Below, piece after piece: positions 6,795 through 12,834 of a stretch of DNA of 12,953 nt (positions are counted from its first letter, which is position 1; each line of letters opens with the position of its first letter). Made by a program: the position numbers and the translations under genes. The notes beneath the pieces were generated by a model that was given only the letters and a program-made list of their open reading frames with translations, was not told the DNA's origin and did no database searches. This DNA comes from UBA9676 sp036522155 (GTDB lineage: Bacteria; Actinomycetota; Actinomycetes; Streptosporangiales; Streptosporangiaceae): contig DATDGI010000461.1 in assembly GCA_036522155.1 (NCBI GenBank), positions 1 through 12,953 of the forward strand, in the 5' to 3' direction.

Positions 6795-7493
6795 ATGGCG
6801 AGCGATTCCATGGCGGTGCAGCCGTCGGCGGCAGATGCGCTTTATGACGCCCGGCGCGATGTGTATTACACCAAGCCGGTGCTGCGGGGCTGGCTGCACT
6901 TGCTGTGGTTCGAGGTGTCGCTGGTGTCGGGGACACTGCTGGTGGCACGGACGCATGGTGTTAAGCCGATCACCGCGAGCGCCATCTATGCGGCCAGCGT
7001 GAGCGCATTGTTCGGGGTCAGCGCCCTGTATCACCGGGGCAACTGGAGTGACGCGTGGCGCCGTCGCCTGCAGCGGCTAGATCACGCGATGATCTTCTTC
7101 CTGATCGCTGGCACGGCAACGCCCGCCTTTCTGCTCGCTGCCCCCGGCACGTTCGGGCTGGTCTGCCTCATCGTGATCTGGGCCGTCACGCTCATAGCGG
7201 CCGTGACGCGCATGGCCTGGATGAGCGCACCCGAACTGGTGGCCGGCGCGACGTTCGTCGGGCTGGGCTGGCTGGCTGGTCTCGCGCTGCCGGAGGTATG
7301 GGCCCACGCTGGTGTGGCACCGGCCGTGCTGATGCTCGCCGGTGGCGTTCTGTACACGGCCGGAGCCCTGTCTTACCACCGCCGCCGGCCCGACCCGCGC
7401 CCGTCGGTATTCGGCTACCACGAGGTCTTTCACGCCTTCGTGTGCGCCGCGGCGACCTGCCAGTTCGTCGCAATCGCGGCATTCATCACCTGA
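6795..7493 (+). CDS. hemolysin III / PAQR-family membrane protein
   Basis: A 232-residue, seven-helix integral membrane protein of the hemolysin III/YqfA/PAQR superfamily. Eukaryotic relatives are hydrolase-like receptors; bacterial members have been linked to membrane lipid homeostasis, and the hemolysin name is historical. The metal-site residues of the family are present: Ser76 and His80 in SALYH, Asp96 in RLDH followed by the conserved IAGTATP, and His209 and His213 in GYHEVFH. The N-terminal KPVLRGWLHLLWF also fits the family. GGAGG at 6781-6785 lies 9 bases before ATG 6795; GTG 6792, directly upstream, would add one residue. It is transcribed divergently from the helicase and converges on the 461-residue membrane protein, with a short GC hairpin (7495-7507) after its stop. 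No biochemical substrate can be assigned. Confidence 0.93.
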   Translation: MASDSMAVQPSAADALYDARRDVYYTKPVLRGWLHLLWFEVSLVSGTLLVARTHGVKPITASAIYAASVSALFGVSALYHRGNWSDAWRRRLQRLDHAMIFFLIAGTATPAFLLAAPGTFGLVCLIVIWAVTLIAAVTRMAWMSAPELVAGATFVGLGWLAGLALPEVWAHAGVAPAVLMLAGGVLYTAGALSYHRRRPDPRPSVFGYHEVFHAFVCAAATCQFVAIAAFIT

Positions 7494-7514
7494 ACCGGCG
7501 CTGCCGGGCGTGAT

Positions 7515-7533
7515 GTGCGATTTGCGTGCGACA
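7515..7533 (+). repeat. 19-base repeat, copy 1
   Basis: GTGCGATTTGCGTGCGACA matches 17 of 19 positions with the copy at 10265-10283, in the same orientation. The unit itself contains GTGCGA twice, 11 bases apart, or one helical turn. It lies in the 40-base gap between the convergent PAQR-like and 461-residue genes. Its function is unknown; arm-type recombination site or protein-binding site are possibilities. Confidence 0.5.
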
Positions 7534-8919
7534 TCAGTGCCTGCTCCGGAGCGGCTCAGCAGCGGTCCCTGCCATCAGCCACAGGGAGACGTGAGCGGGC
7601 TGGAATGCTTCGCGGACCACACCGACCAGGTCGCCCTGGACGGTGCCGAGGTCGACGGTCTGGCGCAGCCGCGTGGTGAAGTCAGCCACGACCGCCTCGG
7701 CGTTGTAACGGGCCCGGTTGAAGCGGCGGTCGACCGCCCGCTGGACCCGTTTGCGCAGCGGGTTGAACAGCGCCGCGACGGCCAGGGTCGAGACCGCCAC
7801 CGCTACTGGAGTCTTGAAGGGAAGCACACCGGTAGCCAGAACCACCAGGCCAGCGAAGATACCGGCGAGCACGGCCGTGATGATGGCATAGGAGATCACC
7901 CGGCTGATGATCCGGTCGATCGCATAAAGGTGGTACTTCAGCACCGCGACCCCGATACAGACCGGAAGCGCTGCCGCCAGCAGGCCGCCAAGAAAGTTGA
8001 ACACCGCCGGGGATGAGGGCATGAACACCCCGGCCACGAAGACGACGGCGCCGCCGTACAGCCATTTGAGCTGCTGGCGGCGCTCTCCGCTCGACCGCCG
8101 GTAGGTGGGTACCTGCACGGCCAGCCAGGTAAGAAAGCCCGCCACAAGCGAGACGAGAAGCATAACGGTCAGGACACGCTGGGGAACCTCCCACGCCCCA
8201 GCCGGATGGGCGGTGAGGTTGCCGCTGGCATCGACCGGGATCACCGGCCCAGCGGCGGCCACGATGAGGCCAGCCGAGACGGCCAGTGCGACCAGCGTGC
8301 CCGCGGTGACGAGAACCACGGACACGCGACGCCAGCGGCCGGCCGGCAGCCGCCCGTCGGGGAACAGCCACAGCAGAATCACGATCAGGACCAGCCATAT
8401 CGGCCAGACCTCCAGGAGCCCCACCGCCACCATGCCCAGGGGCAGTGTCCCGTGATGCATCCGGTAGTCCAAGATGACGTAATCGGCAGCGGGTGCACCA
8501 ACGAGATTAAAGATCACCAGCAGCATCCACCCGATGGGATTACCTGGTCGCCGGGCCGCTACCAGGGTGCCCACCACCGCCACAGGTACCGCGATTGCCG
8601 CGCTTGTGAGCCAGTCGACGGCAGGCCCGCCGAACTGACGATGGACGAGGCCGTCGAGCGGGACACTGCCCAGCGCGTTGACCAGCGTGAGCAGGCCGAG
8701 CGCAACCGCCGCGGCCGTCGCCACCCGCCACGACCTCACCATCGTGCCCACCGGAATGCCCCACCCCCTCGGCTCGGCCAGCCAGACTGAGGCAACCCTA
8801 GCTGCGAAGCGTTCCAGAACCGTTACGGCCTTTGAAGCGCTCATCAGCCGGGCCACGACCGATCGCGGGAGCTTCGCAGCGTCACCATGCGCGGCCAGCT
8901 CCGGCTGTGCTGAGGCCAT
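7534..8919 (-). CDS. polytopic sensor-like membrane protein without kinase domain
   Basis: A 461-residue integral membrane protein with about eight or more hydrophobic segments between residues 65 and 380. Landmarks include WLFPDGRLP, QLKWLYGGAV, VLKYHLYAIDRIISRVISYA and LFNPLRKRVQRAVDRRFNRA, then a GAF-like cytoplasmic tail (ADFTTRLRQTVDLGTVQGDL and AFQPAHVSLWL). This arrangement is well known in actinobacteria as the sensory half of membrane histidine kinases or as a stand-alone protein. Here no HisKA, HATPase or LuxR output domain follows, because the frame ends soon after SLWL. It may act alone or through a partner elsewhere. The ATG at 8919 has no clear ribosome binding site, and residues 1-60 are not obviously membrane-directed, so an internal start such as MVRSW near residue 60 is possible. 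Its upstream region is shared with the operator-bearing operon at 9104. Confidence 0.88.
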   Translation of the reverse strand: MASAQPELAAHGDAAKLPRSVVARLMSASKAVTVLERFAARVASVWLAEPRGWGIPVGTMVRSWRVATAAAVALGLLTLVNALGSVPLDGLVHRQFGGPAVDWLTSAAIAVPVAVVGTLVAARRPGNPIGWMLLVIFNLVGAPAADYVILDYRMHHGTLPLGMVAVGLLEVWPIWLVLIVILLWLFPDGRLPAGRWRRVSVVLVTAGTLVALAVSAGLIVAAAGPVIPVDASGNLTAHPAGAWEVPQRVLTVMLLVSLVAGFLTWLAVQVPTYRRSSGERRQQLKWLYGGAVVFVAGVFMPSSPAVFNFLGGLLAAALPVCIGVAVLKYHLYAIDRIISRVISYAIITAVLAGIFAGLVVLATGVLPFKTPVAVAVSTLAVAALFNPLRKRVQRAVDRRFNRARYNAEAVVADFTTRLRQTVDLGTVQGDLVGVVREAFQPAHVSLWLMAGTAAEPLRSRH

Positions 8920-9009
8920 CTCGGCATCACGGCATCAACCGCGTGCGGGTACGGGTGCCGGATCCTGGGGCTCCTTGCTGGCTCCTTGCCGGCGTCGGCT
9001 CGCCACTCG

Positions 9010-9026
9010 ACTTTACGTCATAAAGT
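9010..9026. promoter_or_regulatory. operator-like inverted repeat, copy 1
   Basis: ACTTTACGTCATAAAGT has perfect six-base arms, ACTTTA and TAAAGT, around CGTCA. It is the most symmetrical of three such sites and the closest to the divergent 461-residue membrane protein gene, about 90 bases from its start. It lies 36 bases upstream of copy 2. Confidence 0.8.
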
Positions 9027-9042
9027 TCTTGGCCCCGGACCC

Positions 9043-9072
9043 TTGACTTTACGCCATAAAGCAGAGTCTACT
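9043..9072 (+). promoter_or_regulatory. promoter of the membrane protein / regulator operon
   Basis: TTGACT (9043-9048) is one base from the -35 consensus and is followed 18 bases later by TCTACT (9067-9072), a four-of-six match to the -10 box. The expected transcript start, near 9079, leaves a 25-base leader with AAGGAG at 9092-9097 ahead of ATG 9104. Operator copies 2 and 3 overlap the -35 and -10/start regions respectively, the geometry of repression by occlusion. Confidence 0.55.
9046..9062. promoter_or_regulatory. operator-like inverted repeat, copy 2
   Basis: ACTTTACGCCATAAAGC differs from copy 1 at the central base and the last base. It overlaps the TTGACT -35 candidate and lies 24 bases (start to start) before copy 3. 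Confidence 0.8.
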
Positions 9073-9086
9073 TTACGACATAGAGT
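9070..9086. promoter_or_regulatory. operator-like inverted repeat, copy 3
   Basis: ACTTTACGACATAGAGT shares the ACTTTACGnCATA core, with one arm change (TAGAGT for TAAAGT). It covers the end of the -10 candidate and the expected transcription start of the operon. Confidence 0.75.
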
Positions 9087-9103
9087 CGATTGAAGGAGAC
9101 ACC

Positions 9104-9754
9104 ATGAACCACACACCCGACACCACCACCACCGCCGGCAACGGCGGCAACTTCGACCCCCAGCAGGCCGCTGCCCTGCTGGACAAGACCACCCAGCGGG
9201 CGCGGCGCAAGCTCGCGCCCTCCCCGCCGTGGCTCCTGGTGATCAGGGCGATCATGGTCCTGGCCGCCTGCGGCGCGGTCTGGCTATCGGTGCGCGGCCA
9301 GCATCCCTACAGGCACCCGACTGCCGCGGTCATCCCGGTCATTGTCACGTTCGTGATCGTCAACTTCGCCGCCACCGTCGCGGTGGCCAGGCGCGCGACA
9401 ACCGGGGTGAGCGGGAAATCCCGGCTGCGCCCGGCCGAGATCGCCGTCATGGCGGTGGCATGGGTCGGCTCGTTCGTGGCCCTGGGGGCGCTGGCTGGCA
9501 CCGGGGTGAGCCGCGCGTTCGTCTACGGCCTGTACCCGGCCACGGTGCCGCTGATCGTCGTCGGCCTGGCCTGGGCGGGCATCATGGCGGCACGGGCACA
9601 GTGGCGCGCGTGCGGCACTGGGCTCGGGGTCGCCGTCGTCGGCGCTGTGGGCCTGTTCGCCGGCCCGGCCAGCGTGTGGCTGGTCATGGGCATCGGCCTG
9701 TGCGCGGTGCTCCTGGGCACCGCCGCCGCCATCGCCTGGCAGCAGCGCGCGTGA
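9104..9754 (+). CDS. six-helix membrane protein, first gene of the regulator operon
   Basis: I recognise no named family. The protein has 216 residues: a polar, Thr/Gly-rich cytoplasmic head (1-42) with a basic patch (QRARRKLAPS), then about six hydrophobic helices near 43-63, 74-95, 111-132, 138-162, 171-188 and 190-212, ending in QQRA. Loops are short and no catalytic motif stands out, so it may be a transporter-like or sensory membrane component. The ATG at 9104 has an AAGGAG ribosome binding site seven to eight bases upstream. Nine bases separate its stop from the winged-helix regulator gene, so the two are surely co-transcribed. The three inverted repeats upstream imply that this protein is the main target of that regulator. 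Small membrane proteins paired with HTH_34-type regulators recur in actinobacteria, mostly uncharacterised. Confidence 0.88.
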   Translation: MNHTPDTTTTAGNGGNFDPQQAAALLDKTTQRARRKLAPSPPWLLVIRAIMVLAACGAVWLSVRGQHPYRHPTAAVIPVIVTFVIVNFAATVAVARRATTGVSGKSRLRPAEIAVMAVAWVGSFVALGALAGTGVSRAFVYGLYPATVPLIVVGLAWAGIMAARAQWRACGTGLGVAVVGAVGLFAGPASVWLVMGIGLCAVLLGTAAAIAWQQRA

Positions 9755-9763
9755 CGGTGTGCC

Positions 9764-10063
9764 ATGACCACCGACGAACTCGACCCGCTGATCCACGTCC
9801 CCACCCGGCTGAAGATCGTCGCGACGCTGGCGGCGCTGCCCAACGGCGACGCGCTGTCCTTCACCCGGCTGCAGGACATGCTCGGGCTCACCCCCGGCAA
9901 CCTCATCATCCAGCTGCGCAAACTCGAAGAAGCCGGCTATCTCAGTAGCGAGAAGACCAGGAACGGGTCCGCACAGAAAACCACCGTGGCCCTGACCAGC
10001 CACGGCCGGGAGGCACTCGGCGCCTACACCCGGGCGCTGCGCGGCCTGCTCGACGGCCTGTAA
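9764..10063 (+). CDS. winged-helix transcriptional regulator, HTH_34 / MarR-like
   Basis: A 99-residue protein that is almost entirely one winged-helix DNA-binding domain. LDPLIHVPTRLKIVATLAAL forms helix 1 and the start of helix 2, LSFTRLQDMLGLTPGNLIIQ the helix-turn-helix, LRKLEEAGYLSSEK the end of the recognition helix into the wing, and KTTVALTSHGREALGAYTRA the second wing strand and dimerisation helix. This matches the small stand-alone regulators of Pfam HTH_34 (winged-helix, MarR/PadR-like). No ligand domain or cysteine-based sensor is visible. It is co-transcribed with the membrane protein upstream. The inverted repeats at 9010, 9046 and 9070 fit the symmetry expected for a homodimer, so it probably represses its own operon and perhaps the divergent 461-residue gene. 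The ATG at 9764 lacks a strong ribosome binding site, suggesting translational coupling. Confidence 0.93.
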   Translation: MTTDELDPLIHVPTRLKIVATLAALPNGDALSFTRLQDMLGLTPGNLIIQLRKLEEAGYLSSEKTRNGSAQKTTVALTSHGREALGAYTRALRGLLDGL

Positions 10064-10088
10064 ATGGCCAGATCGGCCCCGGTCTTCC

Positions 10089-10117
10089 CGGACAGCCCCT
10101 CGACGAGGGGCTGTCCG
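10089..10117 (+). terminator. strong hairpin terminating the regulator operon
   Basis: CGGACAGCCCCTC pairs perfectly with GAGGGGCTGTCCG around a three-base loop, a 13-base stem starting 25 bases after the regulator stop. It lacks a T-tract, but its stability and placement make it the evident operon terminator. Confidence 0.75.
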
Positions 10118-10190
10118 CCGTTGCTGAGGGGCACCTGCACCACCACCAGAGACCCAACCGGATATGCGCTACACCGGCTCATCTAGCGCG

Positions 10191-10222
10191 TGGGGTCGAA
10201 CCGCCGACCTTCCGCTTTTCAG
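10191..10222 (-). other. tRNA-like 3'-half fragment, degenerate
   Basis: Read on the minus strand this gives CTGAAAA (complement of 10216-10222), which looks like a GAA (Phe-type) anticodon loop. It is followed by five bases GCGGA, the canonical variable region AGGTC, GGCGG as a T-stem strand and the T-loop TTCGACC (complement of 10194-10200). Spacing of all elements is exactly that of a tRNA 3' half. The T-stem partner strand (CCACG) pairs poorly and the anticodon stem and 5' half do not fold, so this is not a functional tRNA. It may be a relic of a tRNA or of an attachment site. Confidence 0.4.
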
Positions 10223-10264
10223 GGACTCACGTTCCACGGGTCAGCACCGTGATCCAGACCAGCC

Positions 10265-10283
10265 GTGCGATTCACGTGCGACA
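10265..10283 (+). repeat. 19-base repeat, copy 2
   Basis: GTGCGATTCACGTGCGACA is the second copy of the sequence at 7515-7533 (17 of 19 identical). It lies 43 bases right of the tRNA-like fragment and 13 bases from the end of the neighbouring minus-strand gene. The similarity continues a little in GTGC-TG just beyond. Confidence 0.5.
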
Positions 10284-10295
10284 GCCGGTGCTTGA

Positions 10296-10598
10296 TCACG
10301 ATGCCAATGCCTCTTGAAACACCAGGCCGCGTGTGATACCCGCGACCGCCGGAACTGCAGCATCGAAGGCGTCCCGCAAAGCGGCGAGCGCAGCAGCCTG
10401 GGCTTCCCACGGGTCATCGGTGTCGATGGTCATCGAGACCTCGATGCCTACTCCTGAATCCGAGCGATAGGTGCTTACGGAGGGGTCAAGGACGCGCGTG
10501 TCAAGATCATCAATCACTGCGGCGATCAGCTCGGTAAGCTCGTCGTCAGTAAACGGGCGCGGCGGATCGAGCAATGCCCTGGCGTCCATCGTCAGCAT
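10296..10598 (-). CDS. small acidic protein of unknown function, 100 aa
   Basis: No family is recognised. The protein is soluble and acidic, with a start rich in Asp/Glu (FTDDELTELIAAVIDDLDTR), a short beta segment (GVGIEVSMTIDTD) and a C-terminal amphipathic Ala-rich helix (WEAQAAALAALRDAFDAA) before a hydrophobic VPAVAGITRGLVF. ATG 10598 is preferred because GGAGG (complement of 10606-10610) lies seven bases upstream; GTG 10601, directly before it, is too close. It is divergent from the HAD phosphatase across 143 bases that show no other gene. Codon usage is somewhat less GC-biased than in its neighbours. Confidence 0.6.
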   Translation of the reverse strand: MLTMDARALLDPPRPFTDDELTELIAAVIDDLDTRVLDPSVSTYRSDSGVGIEVSMTIDTDDPWEAQAAALAALRDAFDAAVPAVAGITRGLVFQEALAS

Positions 10599-10741
10599 CA
10601 CTCACCCTCCCGCCGCGTTGAGCACTGCCTGATCATCCAGGCCACCTTGTTCCTGAAATGATTGCTCAGCCTGGGCGTCTTGTACATCACGACGAGGAGC
10701 CCGCTTGGGCGGAGACCCCGGGCAGCGGTTATGGTCGCGCC

Positions 10742-11530
10742 ATGGCGCGCATTGGCGCGGTGCTGATCGACATAGATGGCGTGCTGACCGTGTCGTGGAA
10801 GCCGCTGCCGGGGGCGGTCGCGGCGCTGCAACGGCTGCGTGAAGCAGCGCTGCCGCTGGCCCTGGTCACCAACACCACCTCCCGCACCCGGGCCTCGATC
10901 GCGGCGGCGCTGGCTGGGGCGGGCTTCGCGGTCACCGCCGCCGACATCCTCACCGCGCCGGTCATCGCCGCCGCCTACCTGACCGAGCACTACCCGGGCG
11001 CCCGGTGCCTGCTGCTCAACAGCGGGAACATCGGTCAGGACCTGGCGGGATTGCCCCTCGCCCGCGCGGACGACCCGCAGGTGGACGTGGTGCTGGTCGG
11101 CGGTGCGGGCCGCGAGTTCACCTATCAGGCGCTCAACGCGGCCTTCGGCCACCTGCAGTCCGGGGCCAGGCTGGTCGCCATGCATCGTGGCCTGTACTGG
11201 CGCACCAGTGAAGGCCTGCAACTTGACAGCGGGGCATTTGTCGTGGGCCTGGAACAGGCAGCCGGGATCAGGGCGGAGGTAGTGGGCAAGCCCGCCCCGG
11301 CCTTCTTCACCGCCGCGCTGGCCCACTTGGGCGCCAGCGCGGCCGGCACATTGATGGTGGGGGATGACATCGAAAACGACGTGCTCGCCGCCCAGCGCCA
11401 GGGGCTCACCGGGGCGCTGGTCAGGACCGGCAAATACCTGCCCCGCACGTATCGCGACGCCAGCGGCACCCCCGACCACGTCCTCGATTCCTTCGCCGAC
11501 CTGCCAGCACTGCTGGACCAGCTGCCGTGA
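10742..11530 (+). CDS. HAD-superfamily IIA phosphatase
   Basis: A 262-residue hydrolase of the haloacid dehalogenase superfamily with a type IIA cap, close in layout to the NagD/LHPP/HDHD2 group, which dephosphorylates small phosphorylated metabolites or phosphoamino acids. Motif I is DIDGVLT, with nucleophile Asp10 and acid/base Asp12. Motif II is TNTTS (43-47), motif III includes Lys183 in GKP, and motif IV is GDDIENDV with Mg-binding Asp208/Asp209 and Asp213. The cap lies between motifs II and III. ATG 10742 begins eight residues before the DIDG strand, as usual for the family; the upstream open frame to 10658 encodes no family sequence. The ribosome binding site is weak. The physiological substrate cannot be told from sequence. 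It precedes the cyclodeaminase-like gene by 234 bases, so co-transcription is uncertain. Confidence 0.93.
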   Translation: MARIGAVLIDIDGVLTVSWKPLPGAVAALQRLREAALPLALVTNTTSRTRASIAAALAGAGFAVTAADILTAPVIAAAYLTEHYPGARCLLLNSGNIGQDLAGLPLARADDPQVDVVLVGGAGREFTYQALNAAFGHLQSGARLVAMHRGLYWRTSEGLQLDSGAFVVGLEQAAGIRAEVVGKPAPAFFTAALAHLGASAAGTLMVGDDIENDVLAAQRQGLTGALVRTGKYLPRTYRDASGTPDHVLDSFADLPALLDQLP

Positions 11531-11648
11531 CCGCCGGGATCGGCTTTGCCGACGTCATCCGATGACCTGGCAACGCCCGGACGCGAGACCATTGAGCCAG
11601 CGCTCCTGGAGGGGCCTGGGCATCTGGTGAGTTGTCATAGTCCGATCG

Positions 11649-11768
11649 ATGGCTAACGAGCAGTGCAGGTGGTGGCGGGTGCGTCGTGAACGGGGCCGTG
11701 GGTTTGCCGCTTCGCTCCGTCGGCCGGCATGCAAGCCTGGTAGAGGTCGTGAGGGAGGACTCACGTGA
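11649..11768 (+). CDS. possible leader peptide ORF with Trp-Trp
   Basis: An ATG at 11649 opens 39 codons ending in a TGA that overlaps the GTG start of the next gene in a GTGA four-base overlap. The peptide begins MANEQCRWWRVRRERGRG, has two Cys and two adjacent Trp, and is strongly basic. The overlap would couple its translation to the downstream enzyme. There is no clear ribosome binding site. CATAGT (11636-11641) could be a -10 box giving a leaderless message, but no -35 matches. Against it, Arg-rich short frames arise easily in GC-rich DNA. Confidence 0.3.
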   Translation: MANEQCRWWRVRRERGRGFAASLRRPACKPGRGREGGLT

Positions 11769-12832
11769 ACGTTGAGTTGCCCGCAACAGGTACATCATCC
11801 ACCGGTGGCCAGCATCTTCCGGATCCTGCAACCGGGGGATTGTGGCTTCGTTTCCTGTCTGGGCCGGATATAGAAGCGATCGGCATCTCGAACGCTGAAA
11901 TCGTCGCAGCCGTCGAGGATGCCGTGCGGGCGCACGGTGATGGGCGTGTTGTTCTGGAGCCGAGGGTGCACCTTATTCCGGACAACAATGGCGCCGGTCA
12001 TTTCAATGTGCTCCGCGGTCATCTGTCGGCGCCTGGCGTGAGCGGCGTCAAGGTTGTCGGCGACTTTGTGTCGAACTATGCCGTCGGACTTCCCAGCGAG
12101 CTGGGGCTGCTGACGCTCTATGACCCGCGGACAGGGGTGCCGCTGTCGATCATGGACGCCACCATGATCACGGCACGCCGGACTGGTGCCATGACCGCCG
12201 TGGGCGCACGCTATCTGGCCCGGCGGGACTCCCGGGTGCTCGGCCACGTCGGGGCCCGCGGTAGCGCGTTCTGGAATGTTGTGTTGCTGGACGAAATGTT
12301 CGATCTTGATGAGATCCGGGTAACCAGCCGCCGGCCCGAGTCCCGGGAGGCGTTCGCGCAGCAGCTGGCCGGTGTTAGCCGTGCCCGCATCCGGGTTGCC
12401 GCCTCCGCCGAGGAGGCCTTCGATGGCGCCGACATCCTGGTCGAGGCGTCGCGGCTCACCGAGCCTGAGCCGCTGCTCCGCACTGGCGTGGTCAAGCCAG
12501 GCGCCTTCGTCGTCCCTTATGGCACGGTCAGCGCTGTGCAGCTTGATCTGCTCGACGTGATGGACAAGGTGGTGGTCGACGACTGGCGGGAAGCGCAGTC
12601 GGGAAGGTTCGGCGCGCTGCGCCGTCACGTGGACAGCGGCCGGCTTTCGGCCACGTCGCTGTATGCCGAGCTGGGCCAGATCGTGACGGGACGGCTGCCC
12701 GGCAGGGAACGCAGCGATGAGCGGATCCTGCTCTGGCACCGCGGACTCGCCATCCTCGACATCGCCGTCGGCCTCGCGATCCTTCGCCGGGCCGAGCAGC
12801 ACGGCGCCGGAACGATGCTCCGGTACCGCTAG
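11765..12832 (+). CDS. ornithine cyclodeaminase / mu-crystallin family enzyme
   Basis: A 355-residue NAD(P)-dependent enzyme of the ornithine cyclodeaminase/mu-crystallin superfamily, whose members include ornithine cyclodeaminase, alanine dehydrogenase, ketimine reductases and SbnB-type opine enzymes. Residues 25-125 carry the substrate part, with VKVVGDF (Lys96, the family lysine) and the hallmark TARRTGAMTA (136-145). The Rossmann segment is VLGHVGARGSAFW (158-170). It ends in LLWHRGLAILDIAVGLAILRRAEQHG (322-347), equivalent to the conserved GLALQD-A-A helix. Unusual: the signature normally H-x-N-A-x-G after the second beta-alpha unit reads VVPYGTVSA (249-257), which should change substrate handling. 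The GTG start at 11765 has a GGGAGGA site five bases upstream; the first about 25 residues are extra and low-complexity. It is followed two bases later by an ammonia-lyase-like gene. The reaction is undetermined. Confidence 0.87.
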   Translation: MNVELPATGTSSTGGQHLPDPATGGLWLRFLSGPDIEAIGISNAEIVAAVEDAVRAHGDGRVVLEPRVHLIPDNNGAGHFNVLRGHLSAPGVSGVKVVGDFVSNYAVGLPSELGLLTLYDPRTGVPLSIMDATMITARRTGAMTAVGARYLARRDSRVLGHVGARGSAFWNVVLLDEMFDLDEIRVTSRRPESREAFAQQLAGVSRARIRVAASAEEAFDGADILVEASRLTEPEPLLRTGVVKPGAFVVPYGTVSAVQLDLLDVMDKVVVDDWREAQSGRFGALRRHVDSGRLSATSLYAELGQIVTGRLPGRERSDERILLWHRGLAILDIAVGLAILRRAEQHGAGTMLRYR

Positions 12833-12834
12833 CC

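Noticed and set aside
9010..9086. CRISPR-like interpretation of the three short repeats
   Set aside because: The units are 17-base palindromes with unequal 7- and 19-base gaps that overlap a promoter; operators explain them better.
9229..9948. 239-codon plus-strand frame overlapping the membrane protein and regulator genes
   Set aside because: It is an Arg/Gly/His-rich frame crossing two well-supported genes that have operators, a ribosome binding site and domain signatures.
10658..10741. Upstream start for the HAD phosphatase
   Set aside because: The additional 28 residues do not resemble the family, whose members begin a few residues before the DxDG strand.
10598..11479. 293-codon minus-strand open frame across the HAD phosphatase
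   Set aside because: The plus strand carries all four HAD motifs; the antisense frame is low-complexity and shows no recognisable domain.
11795..12802. 335-codon minus-strand open frame across the cyclodeaminase-like gene
   Set aside because: It is a shadow of a gene with clear family motifs; its product has no coherent hydrophobic core.
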